Shown here piece after piece: positions 17,637-26,269 of a DNA stretch of 64,000 nucleotides. Positions within the stretch are counted from its first letter, which is position 1, and each line of letters opens with the position of its first letter. The notes below the pieces were generated by a model. The model had not been told where the DNA came from. It saw nothing but the letters and a program-made list of their open reading frames with translations, and ran no database searches. Origin of the DNA: Gudongella sp034006985 (GTDB taxonomy: Bacteria; Bacillota; Clostridia; Tissierellales; Tissierellaceae); contig JAVERT010000006.1 of NCBI GenBank assembly GCA_034006985.1, positions 1 to 64,000 on the forward strand, read 5' to 3'. The position numbers and the translations under genes were made by a program.

Positions 17637-18590
17637 ATGGATACGTTTAATGATTTTAAAAACTCTTTTAATTATGGGAAACGGAATAATCTTAACTTCA
17701 AATTTATGTCTCTAATGACGGATGATGAAGCGGCTAATTTTATTGAAGAGTTGCTTAGTCTATCAGGGGAGTTACTGAATGAAGGTAATATAGAAAATGT
17801 TATTGAACATATATTTCAGGGTCAAAAATTTGCTTATTCTAGCCCATCAAAGTATGTTTATCAGGAAGGCCCATTTAATCCTTTTATTCCAAAGCTATCT
17901 GATGCTAAAATTGGTTTACTTACTTCAAGTGGACACTTTGTAGCGGGAGATGATCCGGCTCCATTTGGAATATCAGATATGACCCAGCAGGAAGCTATTA
18001 ATAGAATAAGCGAATTTGTTAAAGAAAAACCAACACTTTCTTTCATTCCTAAGGATACTCCGGTCAACAAATTATGTGTTCGTCATGCTGGATATGATAT
18101 AAGTGGAGCTCAAATCGACCCTGGTGTGGTTTTACCTATTCAGGAATTAAGTACGTTAGAACAGCAAGGGATTATTGGGGAATTAGCTCAAACGGTATAT
18201 TCCTTTGTCGGAGCATGTTCGCAAGGAAAACTAAAGAAGGAAATTGAGAAAAAATGGATGGATCAAATTAAAGAACAGTGTATGGATGGGATTATACTGA
18301 TACCCGTATGACCAGTTTGTCACGTGTCCGTGGGACATATAGCGCGAGCATTTGAAAAAAATGGAATTTCTACGGTTGTTATTGCTACTGAGGTATTTAA
18401 GGAAAAATTGATTTCTATGAGTTTACCTAGAGTGTTAATAACACCTTTTCCTAAGGGAAGACCAATAGGATATCCAGGAAATAGAAGACAACATTTGAGA
18501 GTGATTAAAGAAGCATTAAATCTATTAATTAATGCAACCGAGTCAAAAACAGTTTTAACCATTGATGAACCGTATTTATCCAAGGATTAA
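17637..18590 (+). CDS. GrdB-type reductase-family selenoprotein (TGA 18309 = Sec)
   Basis: One 317-residue gene read through TGA 18309-18311 as selenocysteine at residue 225. The frame is open on both sides of the TGA and homologous features continue: before it DGIILIPV, after it PVCHVSVGHIARAFEKNGIS. The resulting U-P-V-C-H motif sits where Cys homologues of the glycine/sarcosine/betaine reductase selenoprotein B family have C-P-x-C-H, in front of the same G-x3-A-R-x3-E-x2-G-I pattern. A SECIS-like hairpin follows. Start ATG 17637 has AGGGGG upstream; the in-frame TTG at 17565 has none. The protein is shorter than true GrdB (about 435 residues), so it is a stand-alone family member whose substrate is unknown. 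The selenocysteine insertion genes are not in this window. Confidence 0.87.
18312..18345 (+). promoter_or_regulatory. Predicted bacterial SECIS element
   Basis: Downstream of TGA 18309-18311 the stem TGTCC (18325-18329) pairs with GGACA (18333-18337) around the loop GTG (18330-18332). The loop starts 18 bases after the codon, within the usual spacing for bacterial selenocysteine insertion elements, and has a G in its first position. SelB would bind here and deliver Sec-tRNA. Confidence 0.65.
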
Positions 18591-18613
18591 TAAGTGAACT
18601 TGTCCTATTTCTC

Positions 18614-18644
18614 TTGACATTAACGTTACGTAATACTTTACTAT
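18614..18644 (+). promoter_or_regulatory. MerR-type promoter with dyad
   Basis: TTGACA (18614-18619) and TACTAT (18639-18644) are 19 bases apart, the long spacer typical of MerR-controlled promoters. The spacer holds the dyad ATTA-ACGTTACG-TAAT (18619-18634). The gene downstream encodes a MerR-TipAS protein, so autoregulation is expected. Confidence 0.7.
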
Positions 18645-18664
18645 TAAGTTAAGGGGGTGATGAT

Positions 18665-19423
18665 ATGGAATATTCAATAAAAAACCTGGCTGACTTAGCT
18701 GGTGTTACTACAAGGGCTTTGAGATATTATAACGAAATTGGATTGCTAAAGCCTAGTAGAATTAATTCATCTGGTTATCGTATTTATGGAGAAAAAGAAG
18801 TAGACCTACTTCAACAGATTTTATTTTATAAATCTATGGATATGAAACTAGAAGATATTCAGAAGGTTATTTCAGGACCAGGTTTTGATATTACCAAAGC
18901 ATTAAAAAATCATCTCCAACAACTTGTTTTACGACGAGATCAACTTGATCAATTGATTTCGACTGTTGAAAAAACAATAGCTTATAATAAGGGAGAGTTA
19001 AAAATGTCAAATAAAGAAAAATTTGAGGGATTTAAAGAAGAAAAATTAAGTGATAATGAGAGCAAATTTGGAGAAGAAATTAGAGAAAAGTATGGCGAAG
19101 AAACTGTTGTAGCTTCTAATCAAAGATTTATGAATATGAGTGAAGATGAATTTGAGAATATGAAGAATACTGAAAATGAAATGTTTGAATCTTTGAAGGA
19201 AGTTGTTAAAACAAAAGATTTGGAATCGCAGGCTGCTAAAAATGTATATGAAAATCATAAAGCTTGGTTAAACTTTACATGGGCGACTTATTCAGTAGAA
19301 GCCCATATTAGATTAGCTGAAATGTATGTGGAAGATGAAAGATTTTCAAATTATTATAATGATAGAGCAGGAATAGAAATTGTTAAAGTACTAAGAGATA
19401 TTATTATTAAATATGCAAAGTAA
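18665..19423 (+). CDS. MerR-family regulator with TipAS ligand domain
   Basis: A 252-residue protein. Residues 1-70 are a MerR winged helix (YSIKNLADLAGVTTRALRYY, GLLKPSRINSSGYRIY); a dimer helix follows to about 110. Residues 125-250 are a TipAS-like helical antibiotic-binding domain (ASNQRFMNMSEDEFENM; HKAWLNFTWATYS). It has the layout of Mta and TipAL, which bind cationic or thiopeptide drugs and switch on efflux. The next gene is an EamA-type transporter 56 bases away, a plausible target. Confidence 0.88.
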   Translation: MEYSIKNLADLAGVTTRALRYYNEIGLLKPSRINSSGYRIYGEKEVDLLQQILFYKSMDMKLEDIQKVISGPGFDITKALKNHLQQLVLRRDQLDQLISTVEKTIAYNKGELKMSNKEKFEGFKEEKLSDNESKFGEEIREKYGEETVVASNQRFMNMSEDEFENMKNTENEMFESLKEVVKTKDLESQAAKNVYENHKAWLNFTWATYSVEAHIRLAEMYVEDERFSNYYNDRAGIEIVKVLRDIIIKYAK

Positions 19424-19479
19424 TTATAGATTATGAATTACACAGATTACTCATTAAACTAAAAAGGAAAGGATAATCT

Positions 19480-20346
19480 ATGAATACAAATAAAAAGAGC
19501 TATTTAGAAGTTCATATGGCAGTCTTTTTATTTGGGTTGACTGGATTGTTTGGTAAATTTATTGAACTGAGCCCGTTTATTATTGTATTGGGTCGTGTGT
19601 TTGTAGCTGCATTATTTATACTGTTATGGTTAAGGCTAAGTAAAGAACCTCTTAGACTTAACCATAATTCTGATTATAAAAAACTTGTTTTTATGGGAGC
19701 TATTTTAGCAATTCATTGGACAACTTTTTTTGCTGCGATTCAACTGTCAAACGTAGCAATTGGAATATTGACATTCTCGACATTTCCTGTATTTGTTAGT
19801 TTGTTTCGTCCACTTATTGATAATGACAAGATATCAAAGAAAGAAGTTGTGTTCGGTTTTATTACCATAATCGGTATTTTGTTTATTATTCCCTTAAAAG
19901 ATGTATTTAGCGATACTATGGCAGGTAGTATAACCGGAATTTTTTCTGGAGCAGTTTATGCCATTTTTACAATATTTAATGAAAAATTGGTAAAGACTTA
20001 TAGTGGGAAAAAAGTTGCTTTCTATGAACAAGCAGCGGCAACTGTGTTTTTATTACCTAGTTTTTTTATAATACAACCAGTTGTTACGACAAAGGATATC
20101 ATATTGATTATTCTGCTAGGAACTTTGTTTACCGGTGTGGCTCATACAATGTTTATTAATGGCCTTAAGCAGGTTTCTGCCTATATGGCTAGTATTATAA
20201 CCATGTTAGAACCTCTATATTCTATAGTGTTGGCTTATTTATTGCTTGGTGAAAAATTAAATGTAAATACGCTTATTGGTGGTATTATCATCCTTTCAAC
20301 AGTTGTGTTTATATCTTTGGATAATTTAAAAAGAAAAACAATTTAA
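19480..20346 (+). CDS. EamA/DMT-family transporter
   Basis: A 288-residue membrane protein with ten predicted helices in two EamA repeats (first half about 1-140, second 148-285). The conserved motif GRVFVAALFILL is near residue 38 and the second-repeat end SLLDNLKRK-like basic tail closes the protein. DMT family members export metabolites or drugs. AAAGGAAAGG precedes the ATG. It follows the MerR-TipAS regulator and may be under its control. Confidence 0.85.
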   Translation: MNTNKKSYLEVHMAVFLFGLTGLFGKFIELSPFIIVLGRVFVAALFILLWLRLSKEPLRLNHNSDYKKLVFMGAILAIHWTTFFAAIQLSNVAIGILTFSTFPVFVSLFRPLIDNDKISKKEVVFGFITIIGILFIIPLKDVFSDTMAGSITGIFSGAVYAIFTIFNEKLVKTYSGKKVAFYEQAAATVFLLPSFFIIQPVVTTKDIILIILLGTLFTGVAHTMFINGLKQVSAYMASIITMLEPLYSIVLAYLLLGEKLNVNTLIGGIIILSTVVFISLDNLKRKTI

Positions 20347-20475
20347 CAAGGGTTAGCCTTTAATGGTGTTTTAAATGGTAAAGATGGACAAATCCAGCCA
20401 GGAGTCATGATTACTAGAGCTGAATGTGCCAAAGTAATAGACGTACTGATGCAAAACCTTGAATTTATAGATTGA
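20347..20475 (+). pseudogene. Relic of an SLH domain C-terminus
   Basis: Directly after the EamA stop, in the same frame, the sequence reads GVLNGKDGQIQPGVMITRAE and CAKVIDVLM. This is the end of an S-layer homology domain (G-x-NGxDG, P, ITRAExAKVI). It has no start and no upstream SLH part, so it is the tail of a lost surface-protein gene joined here by a past rearrangement. Confidence 0.65.
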
Positions 20476-20512
20476 TATAAACAACTAACTTAAAAAAGTA
20501 TAATTTTATGCT

Positions 20513-20575
20513 AAAAAACGCATTTAAATCGATGGGTGTACAAGGTACACTTTAGTCGGTATAAAAGCGTTTTTT
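20513..20575. terminator. Bidirectional terminator-like structure with inner hairpin
   Basis: A perfect outer stem AAAAAACGC (20513-20521)/GCGTTTTTT (20567-20575) encloses a second perfect hairpin GTGTAC-AAG-GTACAC (20536-20550). It sits between converging units (EamA/SLH relic on plus, the M23 gene on minus) and has T runs on both strands. Confidence 0.6.
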
Positions 20576-20715
20576 ATTGTATTGCGTATGATTTTTTTGT
20601 AGAAGCAAGATTTAATTATTTGTTTATGGTAGGCCGATTCCCATGCTTATTTGATTTTATCTAGAGTAAGCTTGAGATGAAACGATTGAGGGGTTATATG
20701 GTTTTAAAGTTGCTA

Positions 20716-22194
20716 TTACTTCATTAGTTGTAAATAATTACTTTTAGTAACACTTTTGCCATAGATTATATGGCCAGGTTCTATATTAGTTCTATAATAA
20801 GACATAGTAAAATGAAGGTGCGGTCCGGTAGAGAAACCTGTTGATCCAACTGCTCCAATAACTTGTCCGCGTGTTACTAATTCGCCATTGCTAACAAATA
20901 ATTTATCTAGGTGAAAGTAAACACTAAATAGCCCTTGACCGTGGTCAATAACTATGGTGTTGCCAGTTAGGGTTAGTGACATAGCCAATGTAACCTTACC
21001 TGAGTTAGTTGAAACCACATCTGTTCCTCGAGGTGCGGCAATGTCGAGTCCAGAGTGTCTGTAAGTTGTCATTGAACCATTTACAGAACGTGTTTCACCA
21101 AATTCAGTGGTAAGTCTACCTTTATTTGGCAATAGAAATGACTCAGTATAATACTTTACAGGTGATGAGATATCCCTTGAAGGATTGAAATATTTTCTAT
21201 ATTCTTCGTAGGCAGCATCTGTTCTTGTGTTGGATTCAATACTGCTATCAACCTTTAGATGTTGAACTCTGAAATCTCTTGAAAGGACTTCAATATTTTT
21301 TGTTGTAAGATTGCCTGTTTTTGTATTAGTAAAATTAAGGCTATATAGGCCTGCTTTTGTGCTGTAGTTGGTTGGAATATAGCCTTGAATAAGGCCATTG
21401 TTATCATACCATTTAAAGTCAGGATATAAGTCTTGTACTAAGGATATTAAAGAAGTGTTAGCAGCATGATAAATAGTTATTGTTAAGACATCACCTTGTT
21501 CAAGTTTATTATTTGAAATTACGATATTTTCCGCAAGCTCATTTGCTGATATAATACCAAGTTTTACCATCAATCTATAGGACAAAATAGTAGCTTCTGC
21601 CCTGGTAGCATATTGCTTAGGAAGGAATGTTTTGTCAGGATAACCGGTTATGAAATCCAGAGCAACAGAGGAGATTGCGCTTTCGTAATACTTAGTCGAT
21701 GCTTTGTTAAAGTCATTTAAACTCGCACGTGCTTTATTGACATCCAAAGAATTAATAGAAAACCCAGAGTTAATGTATGCATTGACTACAATACTAGCCA
21801 TTTCTTCTCTGGTAATGTTTTTGTTAAATGTATCTTCATCCATATCTCCATACTCATTATAAGTGATAAGGTCATTTTCAAGCGCAGTTTGGATATAAGC
21901 TTGTCCCCAGTATTCCCATCTTGATCTAGCCCTCACATCAAGATCTTGAGAATTAACTATCATGGCAATAAATTCAATTCTTTTGATATTATCATTGGGT
22001 TTGAAAGTATTATCGGGATAACCAGAAACAGTTTTGTAGGATGAAGCTGTTTCTATATATGATTTTGCCCAGTGGTTATCAATATCACTGAAATCTGAAG
22101 CCAAAGAAGGTGTTTCAAAGGTTATAATGGATGCGAAAACAATTACGATTGCAAGTATTAAACTTAATATTCGTTTTTCGTTTTTATAAGTCAT
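20716..22194 (-). CDS. SLH-anchored M23 (LytM-type) peptidase
   Basis: A 492-residue surface enzyme. It has a signal peptide (1-32), three SLH modules (about 33-205, with GYPDNTFKPNDNIKRIEF and GYPDKTFLPKQYATRAE), a linker, and a C-terminal M23 domain. The zinc ligands are His380 and Asp384 (HSGLD) and His461 (HLH motif 459-461), with His428 in YFHLD as a catalytic residue. M23 enzymes cleave peptide cross-bridges of peptidoglycan, and SLH modules bind the secondary wall polymer, so it probably works in cell-wall remodelling at the surface. AAGGGG lies before the ATG. Confidence 0.9.
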   Translation of the reverse strand: MTYKNEKRILSLILAIVIVFASIITFETPSLASDFSDIDNHWAKSYIETASSYKTVSGYPDNTFKPNDNIKRIEFIAMIVNSQDLDVRARSRWEYWGQAYIQTALENDLITYNEYGDMDEDTFNKNITREEMASIVVNAYINSGFSINSLDVNKARASLNDFNKASTKYYESAISSVALDFITGYPDKTFLPKQYATRAEATILSYRLMVKLGIISANELAENIVISNNKLEQGDVLTITIYHAANTSLISLVQDLYPDFKWYDNNGLIQGYIPTNYSTKAGLYSLNFTNTKTGNLTTKNIEVLSRDFRVQHLKVDSSIESNTRTDAAYEEYRKYFNPSRDISSPVKYYTESFLLPNKGRLTTEFGETRSVNGSMTTYRHSGLDIAAPRGTDVVSTNSGKVTLAMSLTLTGNTIVIDHGQGLFSVYFHLDKLFVSNGELVTRGQVIGAVGSTGFSTGPHLHFTMSYYRTNIEPGHIIYGKSVTKSNYLQLMK

Positions 22195-22243
22195 CTATTT
22201 TACCCCTTTCATATATTTCACATTGGATTATAATTACATTCTA

Positions 22244-22271
22244 ATTATACTATATCTTATTCGGGATACAA
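22244..22271 (-). promoter_or_regulatory. Promoter of the SLH-M23 gene
   Basis: Read on the minus strand: TTGTAT (22266-22271) and TATAAT (22244-22249) separated by 16 bases, about 50 bases before the start codon. Confidence 0.5.
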
Positions 22272-22293
22272 TTGCATTATAATGTATGCAATT
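22270..22293. repeat. Inverted repeat AATTGCAT-N8-ATGCAATT
   Basis: A perfect eight-base dyad (22270-22277 and 22286-22293) with an eight-base centre that contains TATAAT. It overlaps the -35 edge of the minus-strand promoter and looks like an operator. Confidence 0.5.
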
Positions 22294-22457
22294 ACTTGAT
22301 TATAAGTAAGATGCATTGTCTAACATCAAAAAAAACATATTAATGTAAAAAATGTTATAGAAAGTTTATATTTAGTTTTTTTTTGAAACAACGTTGGATT
22401 CTCAGTAGTTTTAGATTAATTATTTTTTGTGTTTAGTATCATGTTAAAGTGGGTGCG

Positions 22458-22487
22458 TTGACTCCCGTAAAAATACTATGGTATTAT
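22458..22487 (+). promoter_or_regulatory. Promoter ahead of the SLH-GH114 gene
   Basis: TTGACT (22458-22463), an 18-base spacer and TATTAT (22482-22487). This gives a leader of about 215 bases before the TTG start at 22709, long enough for RNA-level control. No known riboswitch class was recognised in it. Confidence 0.5.
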
Positions 22488-22708
22488 GCAAGCAACAGGT
22501 ATTTCTATTTGATTTTAGAAGGCTACCTAATAAATGTATAGGGGGTTAATTAATATAATTTAGTTTGGTATAGATAAAGATAGTTCACTTGTCAGCACAA
22601 TATAGTATTACAACAAATAGCAATAAAATTAAAAGCGAGATAGCATATTTTGTATAGTATCTCAAAATAGATATAAATAATAAGATTATATTAGAGGAGG
22701 CTTTTTGA

Positions 22709-24373
22709 TTGAAAAGAATTATTACAACAATGTTAGTTTTAGTTATATTAGTTTTACCAATGAATACTTTGGCTGCTGATTTTGCAGATATGCCAGAGGA
22801 TTGGTCAACAGAAGTATTAGAAAAAGCAGTGGAGAATGGTTTGCTAAAAGGTTCTGATGGAAAGATTATGCCAAAAGACAATCTTACAAGAGCTCAAATG
22901 GCTACAGTTGTAAATAGAAGTTTTGGTGCTTATAAAGAAGCTTCATTGGCAAGATTTAACGACGTGCGAGCAGGTGAGTGGTATTATACTGAAATGGCAA
23001 AAGCGGTTAATATGGGAACATTTGAAGGTAGCAACAATATGTTAAATCCTAATGAGAGCATTACTAGAGAACAAGTATTTGTTGTTATAGCACGAGCTTT
23101 AAAAATCGAACCTATAGAGGAATATCCAGCTGGATTTGAAGATCTAGATCAAATATCAACCTGGGCAAAAGGTGAGATATATGCAATGATTGAAGCTGGA
23201 TATATTCAAGGTTCAAATAATATGCTTAATCCAAAAGCCTATGTAACAAGAGCAGAATTTGCAAAACTTCAGGACAATATTGTAAAAGAATACATAAGCC
23301 TACCTGGGGAATATACATCTGTCGCAGAAGGCAATGTAATGATAAATTCTAAAGATGTAGTCTTAAAAGATGTTGTAATTGAAGGGGATCTAATAATTGG
23401 CGATGGTGTTGCTGATGGAGATGTTACCCTAGTAAATGTAAAAGTAAAGGGCAGGATGGTAGTAAGAGGTGGGGGAGAAGATTCTATTAAGATTATCAAA
23501 GAAAAAACAACGGATAAGAGAACTGAATCAAGCAAATCAGAAGAATCAAAAGAGGTGGTTGTTCCAGAAGTAACTAAACCAGTTGAGACTAAACCAGTTG
23601 TGACTGTACCAGAAACATCTACACCAAAAATTACATCTGCATTTAATCAAGCGTATCAAGAAAATTATTCAGTAGATTCTCTAGCGAAGATTGAAAGCAA
23701 TGCAAGAAACGCTTATGTATTACTGGATCCAGACTCATCAGCATCAGTAAATGCGATTTCGAAAATAAAAGCAAATAACAATGTTGTTGCGGCATATATT
23801 TCAGTAGGATCAGGTGAAAACTGGAGATCTGATTTCAATGATTTAAAACCATTTCTAGTAAGTAAACAATGGGGAGAATGGGCAGGTGAATATTTCGTTA
23901 ATGAAGTAACTACAGGAATTTTACCGGTAATGAAGAAAAGAATAGATAGAATAGCAAGTCTAGGATTTGACTGGATTGAATTTGACAACATGGACTGGGC
24001 ATTTGACAGTCAAATGAGAAGAGAATATGGATTTAAAGCTACAGAGCAGGAAGCAATAGCATATTACCAAGAGCTTGCTAGGTATGCAAATAGTCTAGGA
24101 CTTAAAGTAATGGCTAAAAATACTGGTAGAGAAGCAGATTTATTTGAAGGCATTACTTGTGAATCTTATAATGATGATTTGAACTGGTGGTCTGAAAGTG
24201 AATTTAAGGATTTCCTAGCTCAAGGTAAATTAGGTTTAATTGTTCACTATAAAGAATCTAACCCAGAGGCAGCATACAAGAAGTATCAAGATATCTATGG
24301 TAAGAATTTACTGTTTATGGCTGAAAGTACTGCAACTAAAGAGTATGTTAATTTCGTTATAACAGGAAATTAA
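22709..24373 (+). CDS. SLH-anchored GH114-type glycosidase
   Basis: A 554-residue surface protein starting at TTG 22709 behind GAGGAGG. It has a signal peptide (1-22), three SLH modules (about 22-190), a beta-rich linker (VVLKDVVIEGDLIIGDG), a Lys/Glu/Pro-rich spacer and a C-terminal alpha/beta barrel (about 320-550). The barrel has the marks of the endo-alpha-1,4-polygalactosaminidase family: VVAAYISVGSGENWR and LGFDWIEFDNMDW, the latter holding probable catalytic Asp/Glu residues. Its substrate may be a galactosamine-rich surface or biofilm polymer. It is divergent from the SLH-M23 gene. Confidence 0.83.
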   Translation: MKRIITTMLVLVILVLPMNTLAADFADMPEDWSTEVLEKAVENGLLKGSDGKIMPKDNLTRAQMATVVNRSFGAYKEASLARFNDVRAGEWYYTEMAKAVNMGTFEGSNNMLNPNESITREQVFVVIARALKIEPIEEYPAGFEDLDQISTWAKGEIYAMIEAGYIQGSNNMLNPKAYVTRAEFAKLQDNIVKEYISLPGEYTSVAEGNVMINSKDVVLKDVVIEGDLIIGDGVADGDVTLVNVKVKGRMVVRGGGEDSIKIIKEKTTDKRTESSKSEESKEVVVPEVTKPVETKPVVTVPETSTPKITSAFNQAYQENYSVDSLAKIESNARNAYVLLDPDSSASVNAISKIKANNNVVAAYISVGSGENWRSDFNDLKPFLVSKQWGEWAGEYFVNEVTTGILPVMKKRIDRIASLGFDWIEFDNMDWAFDSQMRREYGFKATEQEAIAYYQELARYANSLGLKVMAKNTGREADLFEGITCESYNDDLNWWSESEFKDFLAQGKLGLIVHYKESNPEAAYKKYQDIYGKNLLFMAESTATKEYVNFVITGN

Positions 24374-24402
24374 TGCACATAAATTAAGTATTATATAATA
24401 AG

Positions 24403-24437
24403 CAGCTTAGAAGAGTGAAATCTTCTAAGCTGTTTTT
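24403..24437 (+). terminator. Terminator after the SLH-GH114 gene
   Basis: CAGCTTAGAAGA (24403-24414) pairs perfectly with TCTTCTAAGCTG (24421-24432), followed by TTTTTG. Confidence 0.9.
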
Positions 24438-24595
24438 GTTTGAGCCTAGCGTAAAGGTAATGCGAAACTCTTATCTGATAAAATTAACAGAATATAGATT
24501 TATCTAGATCATGCTTTGCTTCACACATATATTAGTAGGGTATATGGTTAGTGTATGTACAAACTGTAATAAGCAAAGAGGAGGTTTGGATATAA

Positions 24596-26269
24596 ATGGA
24601 TTTTACTATATTAGTTGGTGGAGCAGCAGGACAGGGAATGGATACATTTGCAAATATATTAGAGAAATCACTTAAGAGATGCGGATTTCATATATTTACT
24701 CACAGTGACTATATGTCAAGGGTAAGAGGTGGCCATAATTTTATACAAATTAGGTTTTCGGATAAACCCATCTTAACTTACACACAAAAAGTTGATGTCA
24801 TATTTGCATTAAATGATGAGACAGTAAACATACATGAAAATAGGCTAAAGGAAAATGGGGTTATTATTTTAGATAAAGAATTATCTAAAGAGAAGGATCT
24901 TATACATTTACCACTTAAAAAAATGGCGGAGAATTTAGGGAATTCAAAAGTATCATCCACAGTAGGTTTAGGTTCGATATTAAAATATTTTGGTCTCCCA
25001 AAAGAAGAGACTAAAAAAATAATCAAGGAAGAGTTTAATGAGAAAATATCAGAGGTGAATTTAAAGGCTTTAGATGAGGGTTATGATTTAATAGAGACTA
25101 AACACAAATTAGAAACAAAAGAAGATAAGTCGATCTTAATAAATGGGAATAATGCAGTTGCATTAGGTGCAATTGCGGCAGGATGCAGATACTATTGTGG
25201 TTATCCCATGACTCCCTCTACTGGAGTATTAAACTATATGTCACATAAATCAGAGGAAATGGGAATAGTTATAGATCAAGTAGAAGACGAGGTAGCAGCT
25301 TTGAATATGGCGCTTGGTGCATCTTATACTGGAGTTAGAGCTATGACAGGATCATCTGGTGGAGGAATAGCTTTAATGGCTGAGGCATTTAGTTTAGCAG
25401 GCATAATTGAGACACCAGTGGTAGTTATAAATGTTCAAAGACCGGGACCGGCTACGGGGCTTCCCACAAGAACTGAGCAAGCTGATTTAAGATTTATGAT
25501 ACATTTAGGGCATGGAGAATTTCCGAAGATGGTGATTTCATTGAGAAATGGAGAAGATGCTTTTTATCAGACAGCGAGGGCATTTAACTTAGCAGAGAAG
25601 TATCAGATACCAGTTGTTTTATTAAGTGATCAAAATCTATCCGAAGCCATGGTTACTTATGATCCATTTGAATTTGAAAAAATAAGTATCGATAGGTATC
25701 TTTCAGGTGAAGAAAATATTGGTGAAGGTCAAAGGTACAAGAGATACAAGTACACAGAAGACGGGATTTCACCTAGAATAATACCTGGGAAAATAGAAAA
25801 TCAAGTGGTACTAGTAGATAGTGATGAGCATGATGAATATGGTAATATAACAGAATCTGGGGTAGTTAGAATTAAAATGGTTGATAAGAGAGCTAAAAAG
25901 TTTGAGAATCTTAAAAAAGAGGTACAAGAACCGTGGTTAGTAGGTGTAGAAGACCCAGAACATCTAATTGTAGCTTGGGGATCTTTATATGGAGCTGTAA
26001 AAGATGCTGTAGAAAGACTTAATTCAGAAGGAGTTTCAATTGGAGCACTAGTATTTGGTGACATATGGCCACTTCCTACAGGTAAACTAAGTAAAATGTA
26101 TAAAAAGGCTAAAAATTTAATCGATGTTGAACAAAATTCTACAGCTCAATTAGATAGTTTAATAAGAGAAGAAATGCTAATAAAATGTAATCACAAAATA
26201 TTAAAGTATGACGGCAGAGCCTTTTCTGGAGAAGAAATATATAGTAGATTGAAAGAGGAGGTATTATAA
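24596..26269 (+). CDS. korA: 2-oxoacid:ferredoxin oxidoreductase, fused gamma-alpha subunit
   Basis: A 557-residue subunit. The gamma domain fills about residues 1-180 (VGGAAGQGMDT; SRVRGGHNF). The alpha (pyrimidine-binding) domain follows from about 181, with the conserved GYPMTPST at 202-209 and VEDEVAALNMALGASY near 230. With the TPP subunit downstream it oxidises a 2-oxoacid to its acyl-CoA, reducing ferredoxin, in the cytoplasm. The gamma-alpha fusion with an ACYxGYP-like site is the usual 2-oxoglutarate or related (KorAB) form. The exact substrate is not shown. There is no delta ferredoxin subunit here. AGAGGAGG precedes the ATG. Confidence 0.88.
   Translation: MDFTILVGGAAGQGMDTFANILEKSLKRCGFHIFTHSDYMSRVRGGHNFIQIRFSDKPILTYTQKVDVIFALNDETVNIHENRLKENGVIILDKELSKEKDLIHLPLKKMAENLGNSKVSSTVGLGSILKYFGLPKEETKKIIKEEFNEKISEVNLKALDEGYDLIETKHKLETKEDKSILINGNNAVALGAIAAGCRYYCGYPMTPSTGVLNYMSHKSEEMGIVIDQVEDEVAALNMALGASYTGVRAMTGSSGGGIALMAEAFSLAGIIETPVVVINVQRPGPATGLPTRTEQADLRFMIHLGHGEFPKMVISLRNGEDAFYQTARAFNLAEKYQIPVVLLSDQNLSEAMVTYDPFEFEKISIDRYLSGEENIGEGQRYKRYKYTEDGISPRIIPGKIENQVVLVDSDEHDEYGNITESGVVRIKMVDKRAKKFENLKKEVQEPWLVGVEDPEHLIVAWGSLYGAVKDAVERLNSEGVSIGALVFGDIWPLPTGKLSKMYKKAKNLIDVEQNSTAQLDSLIREEMLIKCNHKILKYDGRAFSGEEIYSRLKEEVL

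Noticed and set aside
18324..18590. Separate 88-residue gene downstream of TGA 18309
   Set aside because: It is in the same frame as the upstream part, has no ribosome binding site and continues the family homology; it is the C-terminal part of the selenoprotein.
22585..22881. Minus-strand 98-residue frame over the start of the GH114 gene
   Set aside because: Antisense shadow of the SLH coding region and its leader; no start signals.
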